From Saururus chinensis (Eukaryota; Streptophyta; Magnoliopsida; Piperales; Saururaceae), in NCBI GenBank assembly GCA_035235625.1, contig CP141141.1, positions 124,001 to 188,000 of the forward strand: a DNA stretch of 64,000 bases, written 5' to 3'. The position numbers and the translations under genes were made by a program. Shown piece after piece: positions 36,068-48,764 of the stretch. How positions within the stretch are numbered: position 1 is the first letter of the stretch; every line of letters begins with the position of its first letter. The notes under the pieces are model-generated. The model saw only the letters and a program-made list of their open reading frames with translations, was not told where the DNA came from and did no database searches.

Positions 36068-36330
36068 TGTCGTCTCTGGTGGACAAAAGTTGGACCTCGC
36101 CTGCCGTGATGACTTTGAATGGACCCTCTTTAAATGAAACCCGAGAAGAGAGGGTGCACCTGACGGGTGATGTTTGGTAATGGGAGGAGCTCAAGTCTGG
36201 GGCGTGTTTGAAGCTGGAGGTGGTGGTGCCCGTTCCTGCTAGGTATGTGAAGGGCAGTCTTGCCATCGTGGTCAAGCACTATAACGATGAAGAATTGGAA
36301 CTGTTACATTTTCATCTGTTTGTAGAATTG
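36068..36330 (-). pseudogene. Kelch-repeat protein pseudogene, 5'-side part
   Basis: Continuation of the kelch pseudogene upstream of LTR C. Minus-strand reading gives SSRVSFKEGPFKVITAGEVQ then LLSTRDD, which joins directly to IYDRPVV on the other side of the LTR. Further upstream the sensible reading (FFIVIVLDHDGKTALHI, a kelch strand) lies in another frame, so at least one more frame change exists near 36200. No start codon or F-box exon was identified to the right. Confidence 0.65.
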
Positions 36331-37886
36331 TCACAAAATAGCTCAAGGGGAGATTGTAAGTGAAATTTGAGTGCAAATTCCATGAAAACAAATGTCATAA
36401 TAATGTGTGTAATTTGAGTCTTGGAGATCGATTTGATGTGTTGTGGTTTGATCTGAGTTATTCGTTAGAATTAAATGCTTGAAAAGTAGAGAACTTGAAG
36501 ATACAAAAGTTGACCTAGGTGCTTCAAGTGATAAGACACTATGATTCATCATGCACTCATGTTAGTTAGATTTTATTGTTTAATTGTTTGGGAGAGAAAA
36601 GAAAATTCTTAGGAACTATAGAAAGTTCAACTCAATATGAAGAATGAGATTAATTGTTCTATGATCTATCGCATTCATCCAAACGATGTTCAACCTCAAA
36701 ACCCAACTCTCTTGCTAATCCTCTACATGCGTTTGGTTTTGTTGAGAGGATATTCATTGAGTTTATAAACTCTCTATTTCATAGTCTGCAATCGAACGAA
36801 TTCATCCACTAGAAAGAAAACATTCCAGTTTGAGTCTAATGAGTTAAGGATTCCTTTCTATATTGATACTTAATGTGGAAGCCGACTTGGTATTCTAGTA
36901 AAAGGCTTTCTAAGTTTGTCCTTGAAGAGAGAAAAAGAAGAGACAATGCAACCAAAAAGCCCTAGAGATTTTTAATTATGTTTGAGTGGAAAAAAACCCA
37001 AAGGTTCCCCTTTCCAATGCTTGAGTTTTTATTACAAATCAATTCAGAATTGTTGGAATTGGATTTAGTGCTTGAGAATTGATTATTCTATGCGAGCTGC
37101 ACAAAACAATCATCACAAAAGCTTTCACCTTTACTCCGCTAAATTTTGGAGATCAGAACAAGGTGTGGAGCACGAGATTTGAAGATTGTTCTAGGGAACA
37201 AAATACCTTGGCCATGCCTAAATATTTTTGTGTGCTTCCCTATGTCTAAACAACACCAAATTTCATAAATGCATACTGATATACATAATTTAACAAACTA
37301 TTCAAGAAATTTTGGGAATTGAAAGGAAAAAGTGGTAAAAATCCAAGCCCTAGACACATGCATTATACGACAGGTAGGGGCAATTTGGTAAATATCAAGG
37401 TACCTTCTCCACCAACCAAGGCTGCAATACCACTATAGGGTGGAAAGAACATAAGTCTCATATTGGAGCCCAATCGGTGGAGGCACCAATTGGAATTTTT
37501 CCACTTTCAAACAATCTACCTAATATATATAGCAAGAAAGTCATGAAATATAATGAACAATCAATCAATTCCACATAGAAAATAACATATAATCAATCAA
37601 ATAGACGTGCTAACCTTCAGTAGTTGAACCCCCAGGATGCAGTCTCGCAACACCCACAATAAAAACACAATGCTTTCTATTAATTGAAACTCATTCAAGT
37701 GGGGAGAATACCTTGTGTTTGATTCAATTATGAATGAGATCACTACAATCCTTATCACATGAAATTGAGGAGTGATCAGCCCACAAACTACCTCCTTGGG
37801 GCATGCATTAGCCACTGTTGTCCCAAACACCAAGACACACACAGTCCAAGGGGCCGATGGCATGAATCCTGAGGCGATAGAGGAGA
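36331..37886. other. Intergenic DNA, no gene recognised
   Basis: AT-rich. A minus-strand open frame at 37597-37863 encodes 88 residues (PSAPWTVCVLVFGTTVANAC) with no family I recognise; it continues conceptually past the LTR E insertion site. A GGGGAGATTGT word at about 36349 resembles a copia polypurine tract but nothing supports an element there. Confidence 0.4.
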
Positions 37887-37891
37887 GGGCT

Positions 37892-40800
37892 TGTCACAAC
37901 CCAGATTTTTAAAAGCCTTTTTTAAATGGCACGAACGGTAAGTCACAAGATTTTTTTTCTTTCTTAAATACAAAAAAAACCATTCGGTTAAATATCCAGG
38001 TCATGATAATTGGGGTTCACAAATATGAATATCAAATCATATAATATTATTACACGTCTAAAAAATTTAGTAAGAAAGCTAATCCATCTAAGTACAAGTA
38101 TGTCATCCGTCTAAAAATAAATAACTAAGTTGACTCTCTTGCCAAAGATACACTTATGTACCAGAGTTTTAGAAACGAAGAACTTCATCATGTGCTAGAC
38201 AATCTTGGTCTCACTTAGCATCGCCTGGAGAACCTGCAACCAACCAACAACAACAACAACAATGGAACCTCTCTGCCCTCAGGACAAAAAGTTTTATTAA
38301 TATTTTTTAGATCAGGCCAACATCACCCGATATTAGTTGCCTATCACCCGATATTAGTTGCCTATGTACTCATCAGACAACATCTCCAATGTTTCCGACA
38401 AGATTGGATCCATATGTAGTTCTGCCTAAAAATTATACTATCCTAAGAAGCATAGCATTACACATGCAATGCTTAAGTATTTTCAGCCTACATTTTATGC
38501 AAGTCCTTTAATCATTCCACTTGTCTAATTAAACAAGCAATATCAAACAATGTTATTAATTATCTCATAACTCTTGCTCAATAATTAATACTATCAAATA
38601 TATATTCACTCATAGATAACTCACCCCTCGAGGAATCTCTAGACAAAGGACTCCAACATTGGAGTAAACTGCTTAACAACCACTTGACCCAAATCCCCAG
38701 GGCTCTTAATAACCTGCCACGAATTTGCAGAAGAGGATCCTAACTATGCTCATTGACACAGATTGGCGAGAAGCACCAGCCTTCCATGATGCTCATACAA
38801 CTCCATTTTTCATACGTACTATATGGTTTTGGGAAGATCTGTGGGAGACCCACGATAAAGACCATCTAATCAATACCCAAACCATCGTAGCGATGAAGAA
38901 GCACATCACAATCTCCACCATTCCCCAACTCAGGGAGAAAATGTATTCTAAGACATTACTAATGTATCCATAGAAGTCTCAGGTCCTTATGACCATTGAC
39001 CCCCCCAAATATTCAAAACTTGAACTAGATTATTATTATCTAGTCAAGTATTCACCCAACCATTTAGGTCCTCTTCACCTTGTGAATCGGCCCAATAAAT
39101 AACTCATCCACTGAGCTATAACTCAAAGAACATCCCATAACCACCCTCGGTTCATTAACTAAGGTAAAATCTATGTTAGGCCTCGTTCACTCTATAAACT
39201 AGTCCCAAACCTTATTGAGGGTATTTTAGTCTTTATCTTGATCAAATGCCCCCCCCCCCCCAAAAAAAAAAAATCCAATAGCAACCCATGTCTCTTGATT
39301 AAACTTCATTAATCTTAAATTACCGATATAAATTAAAGCATCAAAAATAAAAGTATGAATCAGATTAAGCAACATAAATAACATGTAGTCACACTAGTGC
39401 ATAAATAATGAATGAAGGCCTGTTGCACACATTTGCAGGGCTAGGGCTCAGCGAATTCAAGCCCGAGAGTGTAAATAACTTTTAACACATTGTACGAGTT
39501 ACGTAAATAATACTCTAGTTGATCGATGTACTAGGTTGCAAAAATGTGTAATTCACTGCCTTAAACACTGAGAATTACAGTTATTCCCCTTGTTTCCCGT
39601 GACATTGTGACTTGACAAGGTCTTCATGTCATTACCTAGTCACACCCTTTCCTTTTGAAGCCATTTAACATCACTATAACATACCCTAACACTTGGTAGT
39701 TAGGTTATTAGTTTTGGCGGAAATGGAACATATTACCCCTAAGGGCATTAGGGTAATTCTACTACCTAGGTTATGGTACCCTCCCTTGGGTCATTTGGTC
39801 ATCTCACTACCCTTTTATTTGTTTTAAGTTATTAACCTCTCAGAAGGCTCCACTCTCAAACTGACTCGTGCTTCCATTCACATGAATGTGGGCGGGTCCA
39901 CTCAAAGGGGTATTTTTATCATTTTGTTTAAAGTCATCCTTATGTCTAATGGGTCTAAAATTGGGCTCAAGGGTACTACTTAGATTCATGGACTCGGTGT
40001 AATTTTCCTAGCATGTGACGGGGTCATTAACCCCTTGAACCGACCTAGGCCTACCTAACGGTTTACCATAAACCCTAGGGACAAAATGGTCAATTATCAA
40101 CTCACTGGAATTTTTCCTCCCTATGCGGTTTGGTCTATATTTAGGGTACATATTAAGATCTTACTGGAAATTTTTCCAATTTTTAAATCCACTCATAGGC
40201 CCCTGGAACAGAGCCCTTAAATCTAGTAAGTGAATATCTTATGGTAATTTAACTACAATGTGTAAAAGGGTTATTTTACAGCTTCCTGGATTTTTCACTG
40301 GCCTGACACTTAGTCAGAATACTCCCACACGTCTCAAGGTCAATGTGTAATTTTCTAGAATTTTATTGACCTTTTTATCTCCCTGAACCGGACTGATTCG
40401 TTCCCCTTTCTTTTTCTTTTTTTTTTAAACCGACTTGGGTCGGGTCAGCAGTTCGGCCCGGAATTTGGCCGTCATGGAGACACCCGTAGGGCTGTGGGCG
40501 GTAGCTGGATCGAATCCTGCTACCACCGGCCTGGCCCTCTCGCCACCGGCCTGGCGATCTAATCACCGGCAGAAGACTTCCATCGGAGGAAGACGGCCGG
40601 ATCTGAAAGCGACGGTCGATGCGACGCCGATCTGAAATTTGTACTGAGACGGCCTAATTTTTGACCGCTGAAAAGCACAACAGCCGCCATGACCAAGGAC
40701 AAGCCCAGGTCTAGTTAGATTGTCTCTAAGCGGCGAATTTGACGAGCCCAACCTCACTTCAGTCCGGTGGCCGCCGACCGACATCGAATCCACTGGGTTT

Positions 40801-41601
40801 CGCCCATGTTCGCCCGCTAGCAGAACTGCCGGCGGAGCAGTGGCTGTCACGGACAGTGTCGGGGGTAGGGCCTATTCGATTCGCCGCCAGGTGGCAAATC
40901 TAAGTGACCCAATCCCCGTCGCCGGCAAGCAGTGCTTGCCGGCCGGAGCCCAAATCTAGTGACTGTACAAGGGTAGAAACTGGTGTATTCTTCTTAATTA
41001 ACTAAATGATTAATGCTCTAATTAAGAAATCGAAATAATTACACGCCTAAACCTCTTAATCACATAATCAAGTTTATTTGATGATCTTACCTTAATTGCC
41101 GAATTTTCGTCGATCCATCGCCGCCATAGCCTTGCCAAAAAATTTCATTGATGGCTTCTCCTCCTCCCCTTAATGGTCAAAAGCTCCCCCCCTAAGATCT
41201 CTAATTATCTATTTATAAGCATAGAGATTAGAAACCCTAATCCCTCTAGAAGTTGGGCCAAATCTCCCCCAATTAAACCACTTAATTAGGCCCTTAAAAT
41301 ATAATTTTGAAATACTAATTAATCAGGCTCGTATAGCAACTTAAACGGCCAATTTACGGGTCTAATTCGGGTAAACAGGCCCTGTGCGATATGTTCAACT
41401 TTGAAAGGTCATATTCCTCTCATCCAAACTCTGATTTGCGTGTTCTTGGTGGCGTTCCAAAGCTCTTTCTGTCTACTTTCCATCCATATAGGATTCAGCT
41501 ACCACTTACAACTGATGATAAAGTTATTCTCATGAGAAGGTTAAGGGGTCCAACACCTTAATTTCCCGTGGTCGACATTTAGAAAATTCCCTGACATTAC
41601 A
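37892..41601 (-). mobile_element. Solo LTR 'E', 3710 bp
   Basis: In minus orientation it starts TGTAATGTCAGGG at 41601 and ends GGGTTGTGACA at 37892. GGGCT occurs exactly on both sides (37887-37891 and 41602-41606). A TATA-like TTATAAATAG is near 41212 on the minus strand. A homopolymer C12/A11 junction is at about 39248-39271. The GC-rich part at 40440-40960 resembles, in composition, the same part of LTR B. No coding region, so a solo LTR; Ty3/Gypsy type by its termini (inference). Confidence 0.9.
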
Positions 41602-41651
41602 GGGCTAAAGTTGTCTTTCTTGGTGCATGAGAGAGCAAGGGAGGAAGGAGG

Positions 41652-42000
41652 TGTCGCACTCCAAGATTTTCATTTTTTTTACAAAAAAATCACAACAGGA
41701 ACAATATTATCATTATTTATCCAAAGTATTCACCAATATACCTTGGGGTGCGAGCCACTTGCTTTTTGAACATACGAATATCAAATCAAAGTACATATCA
41801 ACCATCATTAAGACATTATAAAACTAAATAGGTATGGCTTGTGTACATGTATGAAAATCATAATACACACCAACGTAAATAAATTGACACTCACATGCCT
41901 ACAATCATCTATACAAGTTTAAGCGCCATCATAATTAATAAAGGAAAATCCAACATAGTATGTGGCCTGAATTAGATATCCTCACCACACACACCAAATC
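41652..42000 (-). mobile_element. Possible further LTR end 'H'
   Basis: TGTCGCACTCCAAGATTTTC at 41652 parallels the 3' end of LTR E (TGTCACAACCCAGATTTTTA, read on this strand) and would be the end of a minus-strand LTR. The other terminus could not be found, so extent and identity are open. Confidence 0.35.
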
Positions 42001-44063
42001 CTCTTAAAAGCTTACTCCTCTTGAGTAATTACATCTAAGGATGTTGAGTATATTATATACGTAGTGGGATGGCTAAACAAGAACTACATAAACAAATAAT
42101 ACGGAAATAAACAAAATACACTTCAAATCAACCCTTAAACACAAAGTACAAAGGTTCACTAATGTCATGACAACATTAAGGTGATCTCCATGGCTCCTTA
42201 TAATATGAACCACTCCATGCACCAGCTTCAAACTCTTATTGAAGACTATAGTCCGCTCCATCCACGCCATGAAGCTAAGGCCCACAAGGGCTCATGGACA
42301 TAAATGGTCGAGATTCTTAGTTTTCTATTATAACTGAGAACTTATTTGTTACACTGTATTGGAGTTGTGCTTCTTTAAAAACTATAACTTGTTCGAACCA
42401 TCTCCCAAGCCTGGGGGAAAGGCTCTACAAATAAGAAACTCCCAAGCCTTAGGGAGCTGAAAACTCATAGTCATTTTTTCATACCATTAATATCCTCTAT
42501 GTAGCTAAACATATCCACTCTTCGAGCCCAAACTGACACTTGGCACTCGTGTCCTTAAGTATCTTACACAAGGGATTAAGATCTCTACCCTTTTGGCATA
42601 CCAAAACCTAGGGTTTACTTACTATGATTCACACACATCTTTCATCATTTGTTACAATAATTACTTATATTCATTATGCAAGTAAAATATACCAAAATAT
42701 TCCTAATTAGTAGTAAACAAATTTGTGAAAATATCACTTTGAAATATAGACAAAAGTGTCATTACTCATCCCACTACACATCGGTGTTTGTGTTGATGGC
42801 CATTGACACCAACATTGATACATTGATACTCTGTTGATAGTGAGTAGACTATAATAAGTCAAGTTCACCGATGCACCCCTAAATGTCGGTGCCAAAAACT
42901 ATTCATCTCCACCTAACCATCATTGAAATTTTGGTGAATGTATCGATGGCTAGAACATAAGAATAAATATTTTTGCACTGGTGTCATAGCAATTCCTCTT
43001 GGAAAGAATCATTCAATAAAACTAGAATGTACATAAAACTTTAAATTCATAATACTTTTAAACACAAATACTTGACAGTCTACAATCATAATCTCAACCA
43101 ATGTATTCATAGCCATGAACATAATCTCGACATACAAAAAAATATGCCAACACAAAATCATGATTTAAATAACTTAAGTAACTCATAACCCCCCAATTAC
43201 GTCCTTTTCCATGACTAAAGAACATATAGGATTCAAAGTTGGCAATCTAACCTTTCTCCTCTATATGCTACTCGTTGATCTTGCAAAATTCAAATTTTCC
43301 TTTTTTTTATGCATGCTAGATAAACAGGAAGGCTAAGTGAACAACACAACTCATAATTTCAGTATAGGTGATAATTCACACCCACAACACAAGAAAATAT
43401 GTGTTCAATATGGCATAAATAAGCAGTTAAAAATGGCTAGTTATATGCCAATGATATGTGGTGCACAATCATACTTACTATACAAAGCAAATTGAATGAC
43501 GATAGATTTTTGCAAAATTTTCTATATTACCCTTATATTTTTCTATAATTTCCTTTAATACAAGTATAAATTAGTATGTTATATGAAGGCATTTTAGTAA
43601 AACTATATCTTTTTATTTTTTTAGATGGATGCTACATGTCAACCTAATACTAGTTGTTGATATGACATGGGTCCCACTTTTTACGTTATGTTGATTTTAA
43701 CTTTGTAAGTTACATCCTACACTCCCAAACTTGGATTTGTACATTCTTAATATCACGGGAAAGCTCTAGACAAGCTCTTTCAAATGAGATACACATGAGT
43801 ATGTTTCTTAAATCTTTTATGTGGATCCCACACATATAATATGCTTCATGATAATATTTTTTTACATTTTTATCCATATTACACATGTTTAATTCACATA
43901 TTTTTTACACTATTGGAAAACACTTTATGAGCTCTATCAAATGAGATCTGCTGCCAAACTAATCCTACATATGAATGACAAACTTTGAGATGTGAAGTCT
44001 GTCAGCAACTTATGACTTAATATTAAACCTATAAGATCTAGACTTGGGGTTGCCAACTACATA
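42001..44063. other. AT-rich DNA with a CACTA-like terminus near 42774
   Basis: CACTACACATCGGTGTTTGTG at 42774 with nearby inverted and direct copies of (A/C)ATCG(G/A)TG, ending around 42985 with TATTTTTGCACTGGTG, may be a small CACTA-derived element. No gene or other family is recognised. Confidence 0.3.
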
Positions 44064-44349
44064 CGAGTAACTAAGGGTGCTAACGAGCCAAGCCAGCTCG
44101 TCGAGCTGAACTGGCTCGGCTCGGTTCGACCCGAAGTTGGCTCAGCTCGAATAGAGCTCGACTCGAGCTCGGTTAGAATTCGAAAGTAAACGAGCCGATC
44201 TCGAACATGGTCCAGCTCGAATCGACTCGACTCGGAACCTGATCGGTTCAAATCGAGATTGACTCGAAGCTTGGCTCGAACTCGACTCGATTTATTATAT
44301 ATTACTTTTTACATATTAATATATTATACCTATATTATATAAATTTTTT

Positions 44350-44670
44350 AACTTTCACCTTTCATATACCTATAAATTTTATATTATTTTGTACTAATAT
44401 ATACTATATATACATCAATATATAGTATGTAATATATTATATATTATTGTATATAATATCCATATTATGCTATTATATTTAAAATAAATATAAATCCTAC
44501 TACTAATAAAATTGAGAATGTAGGTATGAAAAATTATTTTATTCTTATTATACCCTTATTCATCTATATAATATATATTATTAATTTTTTAAATACTACC
44601 TTTAATCATTCTAATCTTAATAAATATAAATATGTAATTTTACTTGCATATTCTTAATTTAACTAATAAT
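44350..44670 (+). repeat. Direct repeat inside the 3.15-kb hAT-type element (copy 1; copy 2 at 45143-45455)
   Basis: ACCTTTCATATACC, TATATACAT(C/T)AATATAT, AATCCTACTACTAATAAAA, TTGAGAATGTAGGTATGA and CTTTAATCATTCTAATC occur in the same order 793 bp apart. The duplication is internal to the element. Confidence 0.85.
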
Positions 44671-45766
44671 ATTGGCCTTTTTTGCTTATGTGCGTACGAT
44701 TATACTTCTCTTAGCAACTACTAGATCACTAATTGATTCTTTCTCTCTCTCACACACACATATGTATATATGTGTATGAATGTGTGTGTGTGTGTGTGTA
44801 TATATATATGCATGCATGTATATATAAAGTTTTAATCATTAGTCACGACTACTATAAAATATAATTAAATAGAATCAACCATTTGCTCCTCCCCTATATT
44901 TATAAACCATAAAATAAATGGAGTCAACTATGGGTCCAAAAGTTTTACTTGTGATTTGTAATGTGATGAGTATCTTAACTCTGTCAAAACTCTTTCACAC
45001 GCTTGCGAAGGCTCCAACTCTATAACATTGACTTCAATATAATGAGTAAATTATATAAAATAAATCATATAATTTTTAAGATTTTAAATTCATATCAATA
45101 CTATATATAAGAATAAAAATAATATAAACATCATATTTGCACTTTTACCTTTCATATACCCATAATATTTTATATTATTTTATAAAATATATATCCTATA
45201 TATACATTAATATATGGTATATGATATACTATATAATATGATATATAATACCTATATTATACTATTATATTTTAAACAAATATAAATCCTACTACTAATA
45301 AAATTGAGAATGTAGGTATGATAAATTATTTCATTTCTATTCTACCCTTATTCATCTATATAATATTATTTAAATTTTAAATACTACCTTTAATCATTCT
45401 AATCCTAACAAATATAAATATGTTATTCTACTTACAAATGAACATTCTTAATTTGACCAATTATATTAGTTTAGAATTAGAGATTTAGTGAATTATATCT
45501 AGATTTTTCCTATAAATATATCCAGTGAACCAAGTCTAGATTTTACTCTTGAATTTTAATTATATTAATTTTTTTTTACAGGCAATTCACACACTATGAA
45601 ATATGCTATTGCTGAGGTCCAAATAATTCTCTTATTATGAACTTTTTTATAGTCACTAGAATAATTAGATATGAAATATGTTAATAAGAGTTGTCATAAC
45701 TTTAGTGACTAGTTTAGTTTTTTGTGGCTTATTATATGAGAAATTTTATATAAGTATCAAGTTAAC

Positions 45767-46750
45767 GGAAAAAAATATATTTACCAATGTGATGTTCCTT
45801 CTCATTGACTAGGCGCTGACACTTGCGTGGTTTTTTTAATTTATTTTTTCATAATTTCATCCTTTAGAATGACAAAATGAGTACACTTAAATTAATATAA
45901 TGTTCTAACTTTGTCCTTTCAAATGACGAAATCAATAATGAACTGATTTTTGCTCTTTTTTTTCTCTCTCTCTCCCCTCTCTATTCACTCTCTCTCTCCT
46001 CTCTCTATTCTCTCTCACCCCTCTCTCTTTCGATTATCTCTCTTATCTCTCTCTCCTCTTTCTTTCTATTCTCTTTCTCTTTTTTCTCTCTTCTCTTCTA
46101 AAGCACAAAATCATGAAAATTTTTAAAAAATATTATTTTTCGTCATTCATAAATACATTGTATTTTATTTTAAATTTAATATTTTAATATATAATATATA
46201 AATAAAAAATTAAATTAATTTTTTTTACTTTCTCCCCACTTCTCAGAGCTAAGCCTCACGTCATGCACATGAGAGAGAGATAGGGAGAGAGAAAGAGAAA
46301 GAAGAGAGGACAGAGAGAAGAGAAAGTGTAGAGAGAGAATAACAGAGAGCCAAAAGAGAGAGGAGAGAGATTGAATAGAAATATAGAAATGAGAGAGTGA
46401 ATAGAGAGAGAAGAGAGAGCGAATAGACAGAGGAGAGAGAATGAATAGAGAGAGAGGAGAGAGTGAAGAGTAAGAGGAGAGAGAGAGAATGAAGAGATAG
46501 TAGAGAGAAAAGAGGACAAAATTATTTTATTATTGATTTTATCATTCTAAATGACAAAATCAATATATTGCATTGATTTTATTTTTAAAATGATAAAATT
46601 AGTACATTATATTGATTTCGTCCTTTAAATGACAAATCAGTACATTATATTGAATTTTTCCTCTTCAAGAATGAAATTATAAAAAAAAAAAATTAAAAAT
46701 CACGGAGGCACTGGCGAAAAGAAATACCATATTGGTAAATATTTTTTTTC
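45767..46750. mobile_element. Foldback-like element inside the hAT-type element
   Basis: GGAAAAAAATATATTTACCAAT at the left is inverted at the right (ATTGGTAAATATTTTTTTTC). Next inside, GGCGCTGACACTTGCGTGG is mirrored by CACGGAGGCACTGGCG, then repeated TGACAAAAT(C/G)A words. The arms end in a (CT)n-rich block (45960-46090) opposite a (GA)n-rich block (46260-46515). No target duplication could be assigned. Likely a MITE/foldback that inserted into or arose within the host element. Confidence 0.6.
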
Positions 46751-47230
46751 TATGTTATTTTGGTAATTATTTTTTTTATATTATTTATATAATTATATAA
46801 GATATTTGAATAACATTAGTTAAATTTTTGGTGACAAATAAAAATTTTTTGTTGGGTATTTATTGACTCTTATTTTAACCATAGATTTTGAAATAATATT
46901 TATAACTTTAATAGAATAGAATTATGTTTATTATAATTTATTTTTATTTTTGTAATGTTGGTGTGATTCTCTAAATTAATATGATTTTTTATAGAAAAAA
47001 ACAGTTTGGGTTATAAATTGGATTCAAGCTCAATTCGAACGTAAGTTCGAGTTGGTATAATATATTTTTGAGCTCGAGCTCGAATCGAGTTTCGAATTTC
47101 TTATCGAACCGAGCTCGAGCCAGGCATCGAGCTTTTCGATCGAGCTCGAGCCGAGCTTTCAAAATCGAGCTCGAGTCAAAAAACCTGAAAACTCAGTTCG
47201 GCTCGGCTCCTTAGCACCCTTACGAGTAAC

Positions 47231-48764
47231 AAGTATATATGGGTTAGTATAATATTTTAATTATATGTGTATGATTTTTTATCATTATGATCCTAAAAGT
47301 ATGTATAGCTTGCAAGAGAGACCTTTGTTTGATGCATACTTTATTTTTATTTTATTTTAATTTTTTATCCATATTTGTATTTACATGCATAATGCTTGTG
47401 CATTGTTGCTAATATATGCTAACACATATTTTAATGGTTAAATTGACTGTGATTGACAAGTTTTTAGGTTAACTGCATTTGGGAGCTAGATAGACTATGA
47501 GACATGTATGAGAATGGGCCAACAAAAATATGACAGAGAGTACCAAGAAATATACTATTCTTAACAATAGCACACTTTTGAAGGTGATAACTACAAAGGC
47601 CAATTGTGGTGTCACTAGTTTGTACATATATCGATATATGTAGTGGGGGAGTTGTTCCAATGGTTGCTGGATAATGACAACTGATTGATGTTTAAAGTTT
47701 TCCATGAGTGAACACCTGATATTTGATGGTGAAACACCTCTTAGCTAAGTGATATTACTGCCTTTTTGGTAAACAAATTGTTCAAAGAATCAACCAATAG
47801 AAGAAGTTGTGTCCGAATCCTAATCGTTGAAATCCCAGCCCTAGAAGAATACTTCCAGATAAGATCTGTACTGCCTCGACGAGTTTGAAACATATACCTG
47901 GTCCAGAAAAACATCACAAGTAAATACAAAAAATCAATAGTTTTTTTCTTAAAATGGTAAAGCATCTATATCAAACTATTTTTGTTAATTAATGACATTT
48001 CTGATGAAGAATTTGAAAATTGTACAATTATTTTTTGAGGTTTTTGGCACTAACTACAAAATTTTTTTTCAATCTAACATTAACTCTAAAATTTGTATTC
48101 AAACAAAAATGCCCCCCAACCGCCCTCCTCTCACCCCCAAGATCAAGCCCAAATTAAAACCCCCCGACGAGCTCCCCCTTCTTCTGGAGGCACCCCATAT
48201 AATATCAGCCTACACTTTTTGGCCATGGCCACTTCTTTTTTGGTTGGTGGGGGGCTGTCCCTCTTTATTGAAACTAATAAACAGTGTATTAGTGAGTCAC
48301 TCCCCTCCTTTCAGCTGGATTTTGTCCCCATCCTTGACTTTCCTATTCTTCTCTAGATAATGGGACTGGGATGATTAAATGGGGTCGGCACTCAGACTGC
48401 AACTGTGGCTTAGCTACTGAAAAAGTTTTTAAAATGCAGCTCACCTGTGTGAGACGTAAAGAAAAAAACCCCTTTGATGCAGATTTGTACTTTTCTTTAA
48501 TTCTTATGAATCTACCATCGTTTCGACTGAAGAACTTACTCAGCACGTCCGAGCTCTCGGGCTTTCAGTATACGTTTAAGCTTGTGATGGAGTTAAATAT
48601 AGCAGTAATGTGGTGCCTCATTCATCTTCCTGCCCTTCTTTATTTCTTTCAAATGTTATGTATTTTATTTGTTGTTTTAGCCATGGTCTACCGGTTGGAA
48701 ACCATAAATATTTACTTACTTTGCTATATATAAAGAGAGTAAATATTTACTCTTTATTAGGAGG
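47231..48764. other. Region between the hAT-type element and the kinesin 3' end
   Basis: No gene is firmly recognised. Open frames at 47992-48360 and 48371-48733 lack recognisable domains. A downstream kinesin exon could lie here, because the last visible kinesin exon contains a strong donor (see that entry), but none was identified. Confidence 0.35.

Larger units (their letters stand above)
44072..47222. mobile_element. Non-autonomous hAT-type element, 3151 bp
   Basis: Starts TAAGGGTGCTAACGAGCC and ends GGCTCCTTAGCACCCTTA; the first 12 bases are perfectly inverted at the other end. CGAGTAAC lies exactly on both sides (44064-44071 and 47223-47230). Both arms (44090-44290 and 47030-47210) are dense in CGAGCT/AGCTCG repeats. 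The core is AT-rich, with microsatellites at 44745-44815, a 315-bp direct repeat and an internal foldback. No transposase reading frame, so it must have relied on another element. Confidence 0.92.

Noticed and set aside
36340-36380. GGGGAGATTGTAAG resembling a copia polypurine tract and LTR start
   Set aside because: No matching LTR end, internal coding region or target duplication was found, and an 11-base word is weak evidence.
46256-46519. 87-codon Leu/Ser-rich frame on the minus strand
   Set aside because: Produced by the (GA)n arm of the foldback; simple-sequence artefact.
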